Of a stretch of DNA of 6,057 nucleotides, positions 1 to 5,687 are shown one piece after another. The DNA lies in NCBI GenBank assembly GCA_027065215.1, contig JAMOOT010000347.1:1-6057 (forward strand), in the 5' to 3' direction. Source of the DNA: Candidatus Omnitrophota bacterium (lineage in GTDB: Bacteria > Omnitrophota > Gorgyraeia > S143-82). The first letter of the stretch is position 1. Every line of letters starts with the position of its first letter. Made by a program: the position numbers and the translations under genes. Under the pieces are notes generated by a model. That model worked only from the letters and a program-made list of their open reading frames with translations. It did not search any database and was not told where the DNA came from.

Positions 1-1806
1 CGAATTTAGGGCAGCAATCCTCCTTTCCAATTCTCGGCGCTCCTCATAAAGACGATCCAATCCACTTTTGGCATTAACCAAACCCTCTTCTAATTCCTTC
101 AACCTATTGCTAAGGTTTGCCAACAAATCGTCTATGTCCGATAAATGCCGCGGAAGCACCTTAGCCGAACACGAGAGATGAATCCAGTTATTATTCTCTT
201 CAATAATAGAATCCACTCGAGCCACAATGCTACCTATCTCAAACTCAGCCTTTTCCACCCACACATCTATCTTTCTTTCTTGAGGCAAAGTAATGTATTT
301 AGCCTCCAGATGGGAAAGGATCTCTTTCTGGGTCTCAACCGATGCAATCTCTCCCTTAACCTGCTCAATCTCAGACTCTATTCGACTACAATCCTCCTTC
401 CCCTGTCTTATTTTGGCCTCTATTTCCTCCATCTTAGGGCCTTGACAAAGATCTAATTCCTTGGCAAGTTCCTCAATCTTGTTCCGATAAGAAGAAAGTT
501 TCTCCTGCATCACTCTAATCTGTCCTTCCACCTGTTGCCTCTGTTCTTGGCTATGACGGCGTTGAGAATGAAGAGAGTTCAACTCTAACTCAAGATCCTT
601 CTCTCTATTCCGTAGAGAAGAGAGATTATGATTATCTTCAAACAGGCCAGATCGCACAGATTCTAACTCCACTTCTTTGTTCCTTAAATCAGAAACAAGT
701 CCCTCTAACTCTCTCTCCCCTGCCTCCACACTTTGTTTTAATCTAAGAAGATTCTCTTCTTGCTTTTTTATTTCCTCTTTCAACACCTTGATTTGATCCT
801 GTCTCTCCTCCATCCGAACTAATAACTGTTCTCTTTCCCGAGAAAAGATCTCCTTCTGACGCCTTAATTCCGCGATTCTCTCCTGCGCCATAGATATCTT
901 TAACAAACCCTGTTCGTGCTCCGATCTAACCTGCCCCAACCTTTCCTGCACCTGATTAATCCTCTCCTCTAAATCAAAGGCCCTTTTCCTCATCTCCTCC
1001 AATTCTTGAGATCTCTCAGATAAAAGTTGTTGCTTCAGGTCCAGAGAGGCCCGAATAGACTCCAATTCTGAAGACAACCCTGCCTTCTCTTGCTCCATAT
1101 CAAAGACCTGCCTCAATGCAAGGAATATCTCCTTTTCCTTCAACTGGTTATATAACTCTTGATAGCGTTTGGCCTTACGAGCCTGCCTTTCCAAGGAGTT
1201 CAATTGGCGCCGAACCTCGTTTATTATGTCATCCACCCGAATCAGATTCTGCTCTGTCTCAGCCAACTTACGCAACGTCTCTCTCTTTTTTGCTTTGTAC
1301 TTAGTAATTCCCGCTGCCTCGTCGAAGACCAATCTACGATCATCTGGTTTTACACTCAACAGCAAATCTATTTTGCCCTGCTCTATGATGGAGTAAGACT
1401 CTGCCCCTATCCCTGTTCCCATCAACAATTCAGATATATCCTTTAATCTTACCTGGTTTCTATTTATCAGATACTCACTCTCTCCAGACCTGAACAATCT
1501 GCGAGTAATAACTACTTCATCGGCATCATAATTCAAAAATCTATCTGAATTATCAAACGCTACTGATACCTCTGCCAGATTAAGAGGTGGAGTCCTATCA
1601 GTCCCGTTGAATATAACATCTTCCATTCGAGAAGCCCGCAGAGACCGAGTACTTTGCTCTCCCAATGCCCAGCGGATTGCATCTAATATATTTGACTTTC
1701 CACATCCATTAGGGCCAACTATAATCGTTATTCCGGGAAAAAACTCCAAAACTGTCTTTTCCGCAAACGACTTAAATCCAAATATCTCCAACCTTTTAAG
1801 ATACAT
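1..1806 (-). CDS. smc: Chromosome segregation ATPase SMC, N-terminal 602 residues (runs off the left edge)
   Basis: This is the N-terminal half of the SMC subunit of bacterial condensin, which organises and helps segregate the chromosome. The frame is open from an ATG at 1806 to base 1. The ATG has an AAGGAGG site about 6 bases upstream (around 1814-1820). The head domain opens MYLKRLEIFGFKSFAEKT. The Walker A motif GPNGCGKSN is at residues 31-39, followed by the typical LDAIRWALGEQS. A Q-loop-like block IIEQGKID is at 140-147 and FDEAAGITKYK at 161-171. From about residue 175 to 500 the sequence is charged heptad-like coiled coil rich in E, K, R, Q and L. Residues about 505-560 break the coil (LPQERKIDVWVEKAEF, then GSIVARV), and coiled coil resumes at about 560-602. 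Bacterial SMCs are usually near 1,150-1,200 residues, so roughly half is missing to the left, including the C-terminal ABC signature and Walker B. Identification is secure; the hinge region is unusual. Confidence 0.96.
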   Translation of the reverse strand, partial: MYLKRLEIFGFKSFAEKTVLEFFPGITIIVGPNGCGKSNILDAIRWALGEQSTRSLRASRMEDVIFNGTDRTPPLNLAEVSVAFDNSDRFLNYDADEVVITRRLFRSGESEYLINRNQVRLKDISELLMGTGIGAESYSIIEQGKIDLLLSVKPDDRRLVFDEAAGITKYKAKKRETLRKLAETEQNLIRVDDIINEVRRQLNSLERQARKAKRYQELYNQLKEKEIFLALRQVFDMEQEKAGLSSELESIRASLDLKQQLLSERSQELEEMRKRAFDLEERINQVQERLGQVRSEHEQGLLKISMAQERIAELRRQKEIFSREREQLLVRMEERQDQIKVLKEEIKKQEENLLRLKQSVEAGERELEGLVSDLRNKEVELESVRSGLFEDNHNLSSLRNREKDLELELNSLHSQRRHSQEQRQQVEGQIRVMQEKLSSYRNKIEELAKELDLCQGPKMEEIEAKIRQGKEDCSRIESEIEQVKGEIASVETQKEILSHLEAKYITLPQERKIDVWVEKAEFEIGSIVARVDSIIEENNNWIHLSCSAKVLPRHLSDIDDLLANLSNRLKELEEGLVNAKSGLDRLYEERRELERRIAALNS

Positions 1807-1871
1807 CCAATACCCTCCTTCAAACCCTATCCATCACATCTAACCATTTTCAACAAACCAAACTTTCATTT

Positions 1872-1901
1872 AGAATACCATTTAATAAACTTACCAATCA
1901 A
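1872..1901 (-). promoter_or_regulatory. Candidate sigma70-type promoter for smc
   Basis: On the minus strand a -35 box TTGATT (1896-1901) is followed after 18 bases by TATTCT (1872-1877). The bases TGG just before it give an extended -10 (TGGTATTCT). Transcription would start near 1865, leaving a leader of roughly 60 bases before the smc ATG. The boxes match consensus only partly, so this is a plausible call and not a firm one. The terminator at 2011-2040 upstream implies smc needs its own promoter somewhere in this gap. Confidence 0.4.
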
Positions 1902-2010
1902 CAATTATATATACTCTTCTTTATAATGCCCTTGTCCTTTTTGATTTGAATTCCTTTATTTTTATTTTCTCCCCAGGAGGGCACATAGCGATAATCTTAT
2001 CCTACCAAAC

Positions 2011-2040
2011 AAAAAAGGCGAAGGGGACCCCCTTCGCCTT
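2011..2040 (-). terminator. Intrinsic terminator of the rplM-rpsI operon
   Basis: Bases 2015-2026 and 2029-2040 form a perfect 12-bp GC-rich inverted repeat (AAGGCGAAGGGG against CCCCTTCGCCTT) with a very tight centre. Read on the minus strand, the hairpin runs directly into TTTTTTG at 2011-2016. It starts 22 bases past the rpsI stop codon. On the plus strand no T-tract follows, so it works in the minus direction only. It separates the ribosomal operon from smc. Confidence 0.92.
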
Positions 2041-2062
2041 CTTACTTTTCCAATTAAAGGTC

Positions 2063-2464
2063 TTATCTCTTAACCCACTGGAATTTACGTCGCGCACCTC
2101 TCTGGCCGTACTTCTTTCTCTCTTTAACACGAGAATCACGAGTGAGGAATCCTGCCTCACGTAAAGCTGGCCGCAACCCCTCATCATAAAGAACGAGTGC
2201 CCGGGCTATTCCCAACCTCAATGCCTCAGATTGTCCTTTTATTCCCCCACCTTTGATATTGGCCTTAATATCAAACTCACCTTCTTTTTTCACCAACTTC
2301 AAGGGTTCTAAAACAGTTATCTGAAGGGTATCTACCGGGAAATAATCCCGAAAATCCCTTCCATTCACCTTTATCCTGCCAGTTCCTTCATACATAAAAA
2401 CCCTTGCTATCGCTGTTTTCCTTTTTCCGACTGCATGATAAACCTTTTTTTCCTTAACTTCCAT
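2063..2464 (-). CDS. rpsI: 30S ribosomal protein S9
   Basis: The 133-aa product is ribosomal protein S9 of the small subunit, whose basic C-terminal tail reaches the P-site tRNA. Family landmarks are YHAVGKRKTAIARV at residues 9-22, GTGRIKVNGRDFRDYFP at 27-43 and a glycine-rich block IKGGGIKGQSEALRLGIARAL at 70-90. The basic tail is KERKKYGQRGARRKFQWVKR and ends in the conserved KR. Length is normal for bacterial S9. The ATG lies two bases past the rplM stop codon. Its ribosome binding site (GAGGT, 2471-2475) sits inside the last rplM codons, so translation of the two genes is probably coupled. It is the second and last gene of the operon and is followed by the hairpin terminator at 2011-2040. 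Confidence 0.98.
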   Translation of the reverse strand: MEVKEKKVYHAVGKRKTAIARVFMYEGTGRIKVNGRDFRDYFPVDTLQITVLEPLKLVKKEGEFDIKANIKGGGIKGQSEALRLGIARALVLYDEGLRPALREAGFLTRDSRVKERKKYGQRGARRKFQWVKR

Positions 2465-2466
2465 AA

Positions 2467-2898
2467 TTACACCTCTAACGGTTCAGGTTTTTGAGCAATA
2501 TGATTATGCTCTGGGCCAGCAAAGACTTTCAACTTTTTAAACATCCTTCTGCCCAATCTTCCCTTTGGAAGCATTCCCCAAACTGCATGCCGCAACACAT
2601 AAGTAGGATTGCGCTTTATCATATCCTTAAATTTTGTTTCTTTAAGCCCATCTGGATAACCAGAATACCTCTGATAAATCTTCTGTTCTGCCTTCTTCCC
2701 TGTTACTATTACATCCTTAGCATTTACAACAATAACATAATCTCCACAATCTATATGAGGAGTCCATTCAGGTTTATGTTTACCCCGCAAAATAGTGGCA
2801 ATCTTTGTAGCAATTCTTCCCAATGTCTTACCTTTAGCATCCACTATATACCACTTTCTCTGTACATCTTCTTTTCTTAACATAAACGTCTTTTTCAT
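2467..2898 (-). CDS. rplM: 50S ribosomal protein L13
   Basis: The 143-aa product is ribosomal protein L13, an early-assembling protein of the large subunit. Visible landmarks are RKWYIVDAKGKTLGRIAT near residues 14-31, LRGKHKPEWTPHIDCGDYVIVVNA at about 38-61, TGKKAEQKIYQRYSGYPDG, and the L13 signature stretch WGMLPKGRLGRRMFKKLKVFAGPEHNH at about 107-133. Length matches the family. The ATG at 2898 has a GAGGTGAGG ribosome binding region directly upstream; the in-frame methionine at residue 6 is a less likely start. It is the first gene of the classic rplM-rpsI pair, under the promoter at 2928-2956. Confidence 0.98.
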   Translation of the reverse strand: MKKTFMLRKEDVQRKWYIVDAKGKTLGRIATKIATILRGKHKPEWTPHIDCGDYVIVVNAKDVIVTGKKAEQKIYQRYSGYPDGLKETKFKDMIKRNPTYVLRHAVWGMLPKGRLGRRMFKKLKVFAGPEHNHIAQKPEPLEV

Positions 2899-2927
2899 AA
2901 CCTCACCTCTCTTACATTGAAGTAAAG

Positions 2928-2956
2928 ATGTTACGAAAATAATTCCCCTCTGTCAA
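2928..2956 (-). promoter_or_regulatory. Strong sigma70-type promoter of rplM-rpsI
   Basis: On the minus strand a perfect -35 box TTGACA (2951-2956) is followed after exactly 17 bases by the -10 box TAACAT (2928-2933). The sequence just upstream of the -35 (about 2961-2980) reads as A-rich runs, AGAAAAGAGAAAAAAG, resembling an UP element as expected for a ribosomal promoter. Transcription should start near 2921. That leaves only about 23 leader bases before the rplM ATG, too short for the structured L13 leader known from some bacteria. Repeat copy A begins immediately beyond the A-rich stretch. Confidence 0.85.
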
Positions 2957-2977
2957 GGTCTTTTTTCTCTTTTCTGA

Positions 2978-3157
2978 GAATAGGAAGAGACATCATTCCA
3001 TTGAGAAAAGGAGGAAAAATGAAGACCGCGCGAAATTTTTTGAAATCTCATGAATTATTCTGTTTCTTCCGCTTATCAGCAATAGATCTTAACTTTGCTA
3101 TGTGGTAACTCTATAATCAGGCTATATTCCAATGGAAGGATATTTATGGCAAGGTCT
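2978..3157 (+). repeat. Dispersed 180-bp repeat element, copy A
   Basis: This stretch aligns without gaps to 4031-4210 (constant offset of 1,053) with about 23 differences in 180 bases. It starts GAATAGGAAGAGACATC and ends GGCAAGGTCT; beyond these points the two copies do not match. The first 70 bases differ at only two positions, whereas positions about 80-130 are much more diverged. Near the left end CATCATTCCATTG and near the right end CAATGGAAGGAT form imperfect inverted repeats. It carries AAGGAGG seven bases before an ATG. It lies between the rplM promoter and the toxin module. It is probably a MITE-like or decayed insertion element; the family is not recognised. Confidence 0.85.
3019..3108 (+). 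pseudogene. Broken small reading frame of repeat copy A
   Basis: An ATG follows AAGGAGGAAAA at good spacing and encodes MKTARNFLKSHELFCFF and onward, 29 residues, to a TAA at 3106-3108. In copies B and C the same codon is CAA (Gln), so the stop is a point change specific to this copy. Past the stop the same frame continues LYNQAIFQWKDIYGKVWRKM, matching copy B's LYNQAISQWKNVYG. The protein is not recognised. The conserved ribosome binding site and the silent or conservative differences between copies suggest it once coded, perhaps for the start of a transposase. Confidence 0.35.
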
Positions 3158-3287
3158 GGCGTAAAATGATTGATAAGGGATGTGTGTTAGAGGGCCTGTT
3201 AAATCCCTTAAGAATATATTTCTTCTTCAAAAATTTTTCTGCCACCTCTTCATCCCTTACCGCATCTACTAACTTTACTAACTCCAT
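3144..3287 (-). pseudogene. Short 47-aa frame, probable 5' remnant of a gene cut by repeat copy A
   Basis: An ATG at 3287 is preceded by GGGGAGGTGGAA, an excellent ribosome binding site. The frame encodes MELVKLVDAVRDEEVAEKFL, then KKKYILKGFNRPSNTHPL, ending after 47 residues. The last four codons and the stop lie inside repeat copy A, so the frame appears truncated where the repeat begins. The acidic helical start followed by FLKKKYILKGF vaguely recalls the N-terminus of IS1595-like transposases, but the expected zinc-binding cysteines are absent. That resemblance is weak and from memory. It could also be a chance frame; the strong binding site is the main support. No promoter is convincing. 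Confidence 0.3.
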
Positions 3288-3365
3288 TTCCACCTCCCCT
3301 TTTAAACCATCTACCCCGTATATTTTACCAGCGAGGTGGATTATTTTAAGTAATCACTAAATCTT

Positions 3366-3719
3366 TTAGTCAAACTCCAAATCTAAATGGATAGATAGAG
3401 CCTTGGCAATTTCTTTCATTCTTTCCCGCCCAAGAAAACCCAATCGCTTCACTAATCGCGCTTTATCGATCGTCCTTATCTGATCACATTTTGCCTTCGA
3501 ATCCTTAAAAAGACCCGATTCTTGAGATGAGATGAAAACCTCAAAAGGATAAACTTTCTTAACCTGAGAAGTAATCGGAATAACGGTAACTGTCTTAGAG
3601 AGTTGATTGTTTATATTGTTAGATACAATTAGAGCCGGACGGGTCTTATTAATTTCTGAACCAACCGTCGGATCCAATGAAACAAGATAAATTTCTCCTC
3701 TTTTAGGAAAATCATCCAT
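3366..3719 (-). CDS. MazF/PemK-family endoribonuclease toxin
   Basis: The product is a type II toxin of the MazF/PemK/Kid fold, a family whose members mostly cleave mRNA at short specific sequences and are held inactive by a co-encoded antitoxin. From the ATG at 3719 it is 117 aa. The N-terminal block KRGEIYLVSLDPTVGSE is at 6-22, TRPALIVSNN at 26-35 and TVTVIPITS at 43-51. SKAKCDQIRTIDKARL around 73-90 is the conserved QIRTIDK region. R27 and T50 fall where the catalytic Arg and Thr/Ser of MazF lie, so the enzyme looks intact. A GTG at 3720-3722 could add one residue, but the GGCAGG binding site spaces better to the ATG. It begins 18 bases after the antitoxin stop, so the two form one operon. 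No clear terminator follows. Confidence 0.93.
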   Translation of the reverse strand: MDDFPKRGEIYLVSLDPTVGSEINKTRPALIVSNNINNQLSKTVTVIPITSQVKKVYPFEVFISSQESGLFKDSKAKCDQIRTIDKARLVKRLGFLGRERMKEIAKALSIHLDLEFD

Positions 3720-3737
3720 CACAACCTGCCACTATGT

Positions 3738-3959
3738 CTAATCCCAATCCCCCACCTCTATAGGACCCCAATCCCTTTCTATTTCCTCTACCTCCCTGGC
3801 CCTCTGTCGATATCCCTCAATCAAAAGGCGCTTTAATCTTTCTCTTTCCTCCTGCTCAAATCGTTCCCTCAACACCTCAGCAATAAACCGACTCCTATTA
3901 GGCTTAGATCTTAATCTTCGAGCGATATCTTCCGGTAATGTAATATTTAATCGCACCAT
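3738..3959 (-). CDS. Ribbon-helix-helix antitoxin partnering the MazF/PemK toxin
   Basis: This 73-aa protein is the antitoxin of the downstream toxin. Residues 1-38 (MVRLNITLPEDIARRLRSKP, then NRSRFIAEVLRERF) match a ribbon-helix-helix fold: a short beta strand VRLNITLP for DNA contact, then two helices. The rest is a highly charged helix ending in an acidic, tryptophan-containing tail (EIERDWGPIEVGDWD). In MazE-like proteins such a tail wraps the toxin and blocks its active site. The ATG at 3959 follows AGGAGG (3968-3973) at 8 bases. The antitoxin-first order and 18-base gap are typical of these operons. The RHH dimer is expected to repress its own promoter; the palindromes at 3983-4011 are the likely operators. 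Confidence 0.9.
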   Translation of the reverse strand: MVRLNITLPEDIARRLRSKPNRSRFIAEVLRERFEQEERERLKRLLIEGYRQRAREVEEIERDWGPIEVGDWD

Positions 3960-3979
3960 ATTTCCATCCTCCTGTATTA

Positions 3980-4011
3980 AGGATACATAAAATTATGTGT
4001 ATTGTCAATAC
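3980..4011 (-). promoter_or_regulatory. Antitoxin-toxin promoter with overlapping palindromic operator
   Basis: On the minus strand a perfect -35 box TTGACA (4003-4008) and a -10 box TATCCT (3980-3985) are separated by 17 bases. A perfect inverted repeat GTATTG-T-CAATAC (3999-4011) covers the -35 box. A second, imperfect one (ATACATA and TATGTGTAT around AAAT, 3983-4002) fills the spacer. This is the arrangement expected when an RHH antitoxin represses its own operon. Transcription should begin close to the AGGAGG site, giving an unusually short leader of about 14 bases. Confidence 0.75.
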
Positions 4012-4030
4012 GCTTTAGATCCTCACATAA

Positions 4031-4210
4031 GAATAGGAAGAAACATCGTTCCATTGAGAAAAGGAGGAAAAATGAAGACCGCGCGAAATTTTTTGAAATC
4101 TCACGAATTATTTTGTGTCTTCCAGTTATTACCAATAGATCTTAATCTTTCACTGCACCAACTCTATAATCAGGCTATATCCCAATGGAAGAATGTCTAT
4201 GGCAATGTCT
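4031..4210 (+). repeat. Dispersed 180-bp repeat element, copy B
   Basis: This is the second full copy of the element at 2978-3157, in the same orientation and without gaps, about 87% identical. It starts GAATAGGAAGAAACATCG and ends GGCAATGTCT. Inside it, ACATCGTTCCATTGAG (left) and CCCAATGGAAGAATGT (right) pair as imperfect inverted repeats about 125 bases apart. Its last 65 bases match copy C with 5 differences. It sits between the antitoxin promoter and the 3' end of the convergent ATPase gene, ending 17 bases before that gene's stop codon. No target-site duplication could be assigned. Confidence 0.85.
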
Positions 4211-4254
4211 TGATTTTGGGCATAAACTCACTTCCATTCTGCGTCCTTTTCTGA
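4072..4254 (+). CDS. Small reading frame carried by repeat copy B, function unknown
   Basis: An ATG seven bases past AAGGAGG opens a 60-aa frame: MKTARNFLKSHELFCVF, then a middle part with SLHQLYNQAISQWKNVYG. It ends in a hydrophobic tail encoded outside the repeat and overlapping the ATPase gene on the other strand. Only the first 46 residues are shared with the other copies, so the tail is probably not native. The segment LYNQAISQWKNVYG faintly resembles the LYN-containing N-terminal region of TnpB-type proteins, but the spacing and motifs do not fit well enough to call it. It is most likely a truncated coding remnant of an insertion element. Translation is possible given the strong ribosome binding site; no promoter is identified. 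Confidence 0.3.
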   Translation: MKTARNFLKSHELFCVFQLLPIDLNLSLHQLYNQAISQWKNVYGNVLILGINSLPFCVLF

Positions 4255-5577
4255 TCGCTCATCATAATTCCTCGCCATTAATCTCTGCCCACTCACCAAA
4301 TACTCCCAAATTGGTAGCAATCTTACCTGAATCCCATCCACAAGAATCTGACCCTTCTCATTACCCGTAATGATAATTGCATTATCACAATTCAATTCTC
4401 TCATAGCCCTTTTTAAACCTCCCAATTCTCTCTTTACTACTCGCTCATCCGACATATCCCAGCAAACCTGTAACAAAACCTTTACCTGATGCCCCTCCTT
4501 AATAACGAAATCTACTTCCCGATGATGAACATCTTTCCAATAAAACAATTCCAAAGCAGGATTAAAAATCTGATCCCGCCTAAGATGAAGGTAAACCACA
4601 TTTTCCGCCAAACGTCCGATATTCTCCGAAAATCTAAAACCTGCGACATTACACAACCCAGTATCAACTGCATAAACCTTGCGTGGGCTCTTTTCTTGCT
4701 CTCTCGCCTTAAAAGAAAACCGTCTTAACAAGAACACAAGATAGGCATCTTCAAAAAAATTCGAAAACCTCTCCACTGTATCCGCAGTCACCCCAATTTT
4801 ACGCTCAAGAGAAGAAAAAGTAGTCAAATTTCCGATGTTGCTTAGATAATGTCTAAGCAACACCTTCAGCGCACCAATTTTTCGGACCTTAAATCGCTGG
4901 ACGATATCCTTACTCAAAACATCGTCAAAATAATCCAACAAAATCCTAAACTTCTCCCGCGACAAAACTACCTCAGGAAATCCGCCATTCTCTATATACT
5001 CCCTAAACAACCGCTCCGCAATGCCATCGTTTACTTCATCTATTTCCTTGAATTTCAAAAATTCCCTAAAAGAGAGAGGGAAAACCGTAAAATTAACATG
5101 GCGTCCAGTCAAAACCGTTCCAAACTCATGGCTCAACAAATGGGCATTCGATCCAGAAACGATGATTCTGGCCTTCCCTAATTCATGGATATAACGAACC
5201 CATCTCTCCCAACCAGGCACATTTTGCACTTCGTCTAAAAATACATAAGGAATCCCAAGAGGAGACATCATTTCCAAATAGGCCTCGTACAAATCAGCCA
5301 GCACCTTCACATCTAAGGACATAAAACGCGGATCGTCAAAGTTAACAAAGAAAATATCACTTTGCGCAACTCCTAAAGCCAAAAGCCTTCTTGCAAACTG
5401 GCGCATAATAAAAGACTTTCCCGCCCTACGGGGCCCCGTAATCACAACTACCTGCTTACTCCCCGTCACCAACTCTTCTAACCGCCCCAGATAATCCTCC
5501 CGCAGAATCCCAGGATCGCATTTAAAGACCCAATTATTCCAGTCTTGCAAAATGGCAAACAACTCACTTTTACCCAT
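4228..5577 (-). CDS. AAA_14 / DUF4143 family ATPase
   Basis: The 449-aa product belongs to the widespread two-domain family with an N-terminal AAA_14 P-loop ATPase and a C-terminal DUF4143 region. Its cellular role is not established. Walker A GPRRAGKS is at 48-55, Walker B YVFLDEVQ at 111-118, and the sensor-like strand IIVSGSNAHLL at 138-148. Typical family blocks FPLSFREFLKF (166-176) and ENGGFPEVV (196-204) follow, then a helical linker region. The DUF4143 end has VYAVDTGLCN (301-310), a stretch with GRLAENVVYLHLRR (321-334) and a nuclease-like fold with EVDFVIKEG (354-362). The usual E-x-K strand reads LLQVCWD (368-374), so the third catalytic position of a PD-(D/E)xK nuclease looks lost. 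There are no membrane segments or signal peptide. The ATG at 5577 follows AGGAG at 8 bases. It stands alone, bracketed by repeat copies B and C, with its own promoter region. Confidence 0.93.
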   Translation of the reverse strand: MGKSELFAILQDWNNWVFKCDPGILREDYLGRLEELVTGSKQVVVITGPRRAGKSFIMRQFARRLLALGVAQSDIFFVNFDDPRFMSLDVKVLADLYEAYLEMMSPLGIPYVFLDEVQNVPGWERWVRYIHELGKARIIVSGSNAHLLSHEFGTVLTGRHVNFTVFPLSFREFLKFKEIDEVNDGIAERLFREYIENGGFPEVVLSREKFRILLDYFDDVLSKDIVQRFKVRKIGALKVLLRHYLSNIGNLTTFSSLERKIGVTADTVERFSNFFEDAYLVFLLRRFSFKAREQEKSPRKVYAVDTGLCNVAGFRFSENIGRLAENVVYLHLRRDQIFNPALELFYWKDVHHREVDFVIKEGHQVKVLLQVCWDMSDERVVKRELGGLKRAMRELNCDNAIIITGNEKGQILVDGIQVRLLPIWEYLVSGQRLMARNYDERSEKDAEWK

Positions 5578-5589
5578 TATTTATACTCC

Positions 5590-5621
5590 TATTAGGTAAA
5601 ATTTATAAATTTTCCCTAATA
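5590..5621. promoter_or_regulatory. 32-bp near-perfect palindrome upstream of the ATPase gene
   Basis: The outer arms TATTAGG and CCTAATA enclose a perfect 16-bp palindrome AAAATTTATAAATTTT, with one mismatched pair between them. Thus 30 of 32 bases obey the symmetry. The palindrome abuts the ATPase ribosome binding site (AGGAG, 5586-5590) and covers the -10 box of candidate promoter P2. It could be an operator for a dimeric repressor, or, if transcribed from P1, a 5' hairpin next to the ribosome binding site. It lacks a following T-tract, so it is not a terminator. Confidence 0.7.
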
Positions 5622-5658
5622 CACTTGCAAATATAAGGCAAAATTAGGAATAAATCAA
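5602..5658 (-). promoter_or_regulatory. Two candidate promoters for the ATPase gene
   Basis: P1 has -35 TTGATT (5653-5658), a 17-base spacer and -10 TATATT (5630-5635). Its transcript would start near 5623, at the edge of the palindrome at 5590-5621. P2 has -35 TTGCAA (5625-5630), a 17-base spacer and -10 TATAAA (5602-5607) inside the palindrome. Both match consensus in part; P1 is slightly better. The sequence cannot decide between them. Confidence 0.5.
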
Positions 5659-5687
5659 CTCTAAATTCCTGTCCGAAAACCCCACCT

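Noticed and set aside
145..1843. Several plus-strand frames of 60-103 aa
   Set aside because: All lie antisense to the continuous, well-recognised smc coding sequence. They have low-complexity composition expected from antisense reading of coiled-coil codons.
1921..1986. Minus-strand 21-aa frame MCPPGEKIKIKEFKSKRTRAL in the rpsI-smc gap
   Set aside because: There is no ribosome binding site at a suitable distance, it lies just past a strong terminator, and I recognise no family. Chance is the simplest explanation.
2002..2187. 61-aa minus-strand frame reading through the terminator
   Set aside because: It is an out-of-frame shadow of the rpsI 3' end and runs through the hairpin.
2491..2880. 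129-aa plus-strand frame
   Set aside because: It is the antisense shadow of rplM and has no ribosome binding site or recognisable motif.
2978..3157. Repeat element as IS200/IS605 TnpB remnant
   Set aside because: The LYNQAISQWK segment is suggestive, but the spacing from the FQLLP block is too short. No catalytic region exists, and inverted terminal repeats do not fit that family. It is left unassigned.
4489..5181. Plus-strand frames of 79 and 110 aa
   Set aside because: They are antisense to the AAA_14/DUF4143 gene, whose frame has clear Walker motifs.
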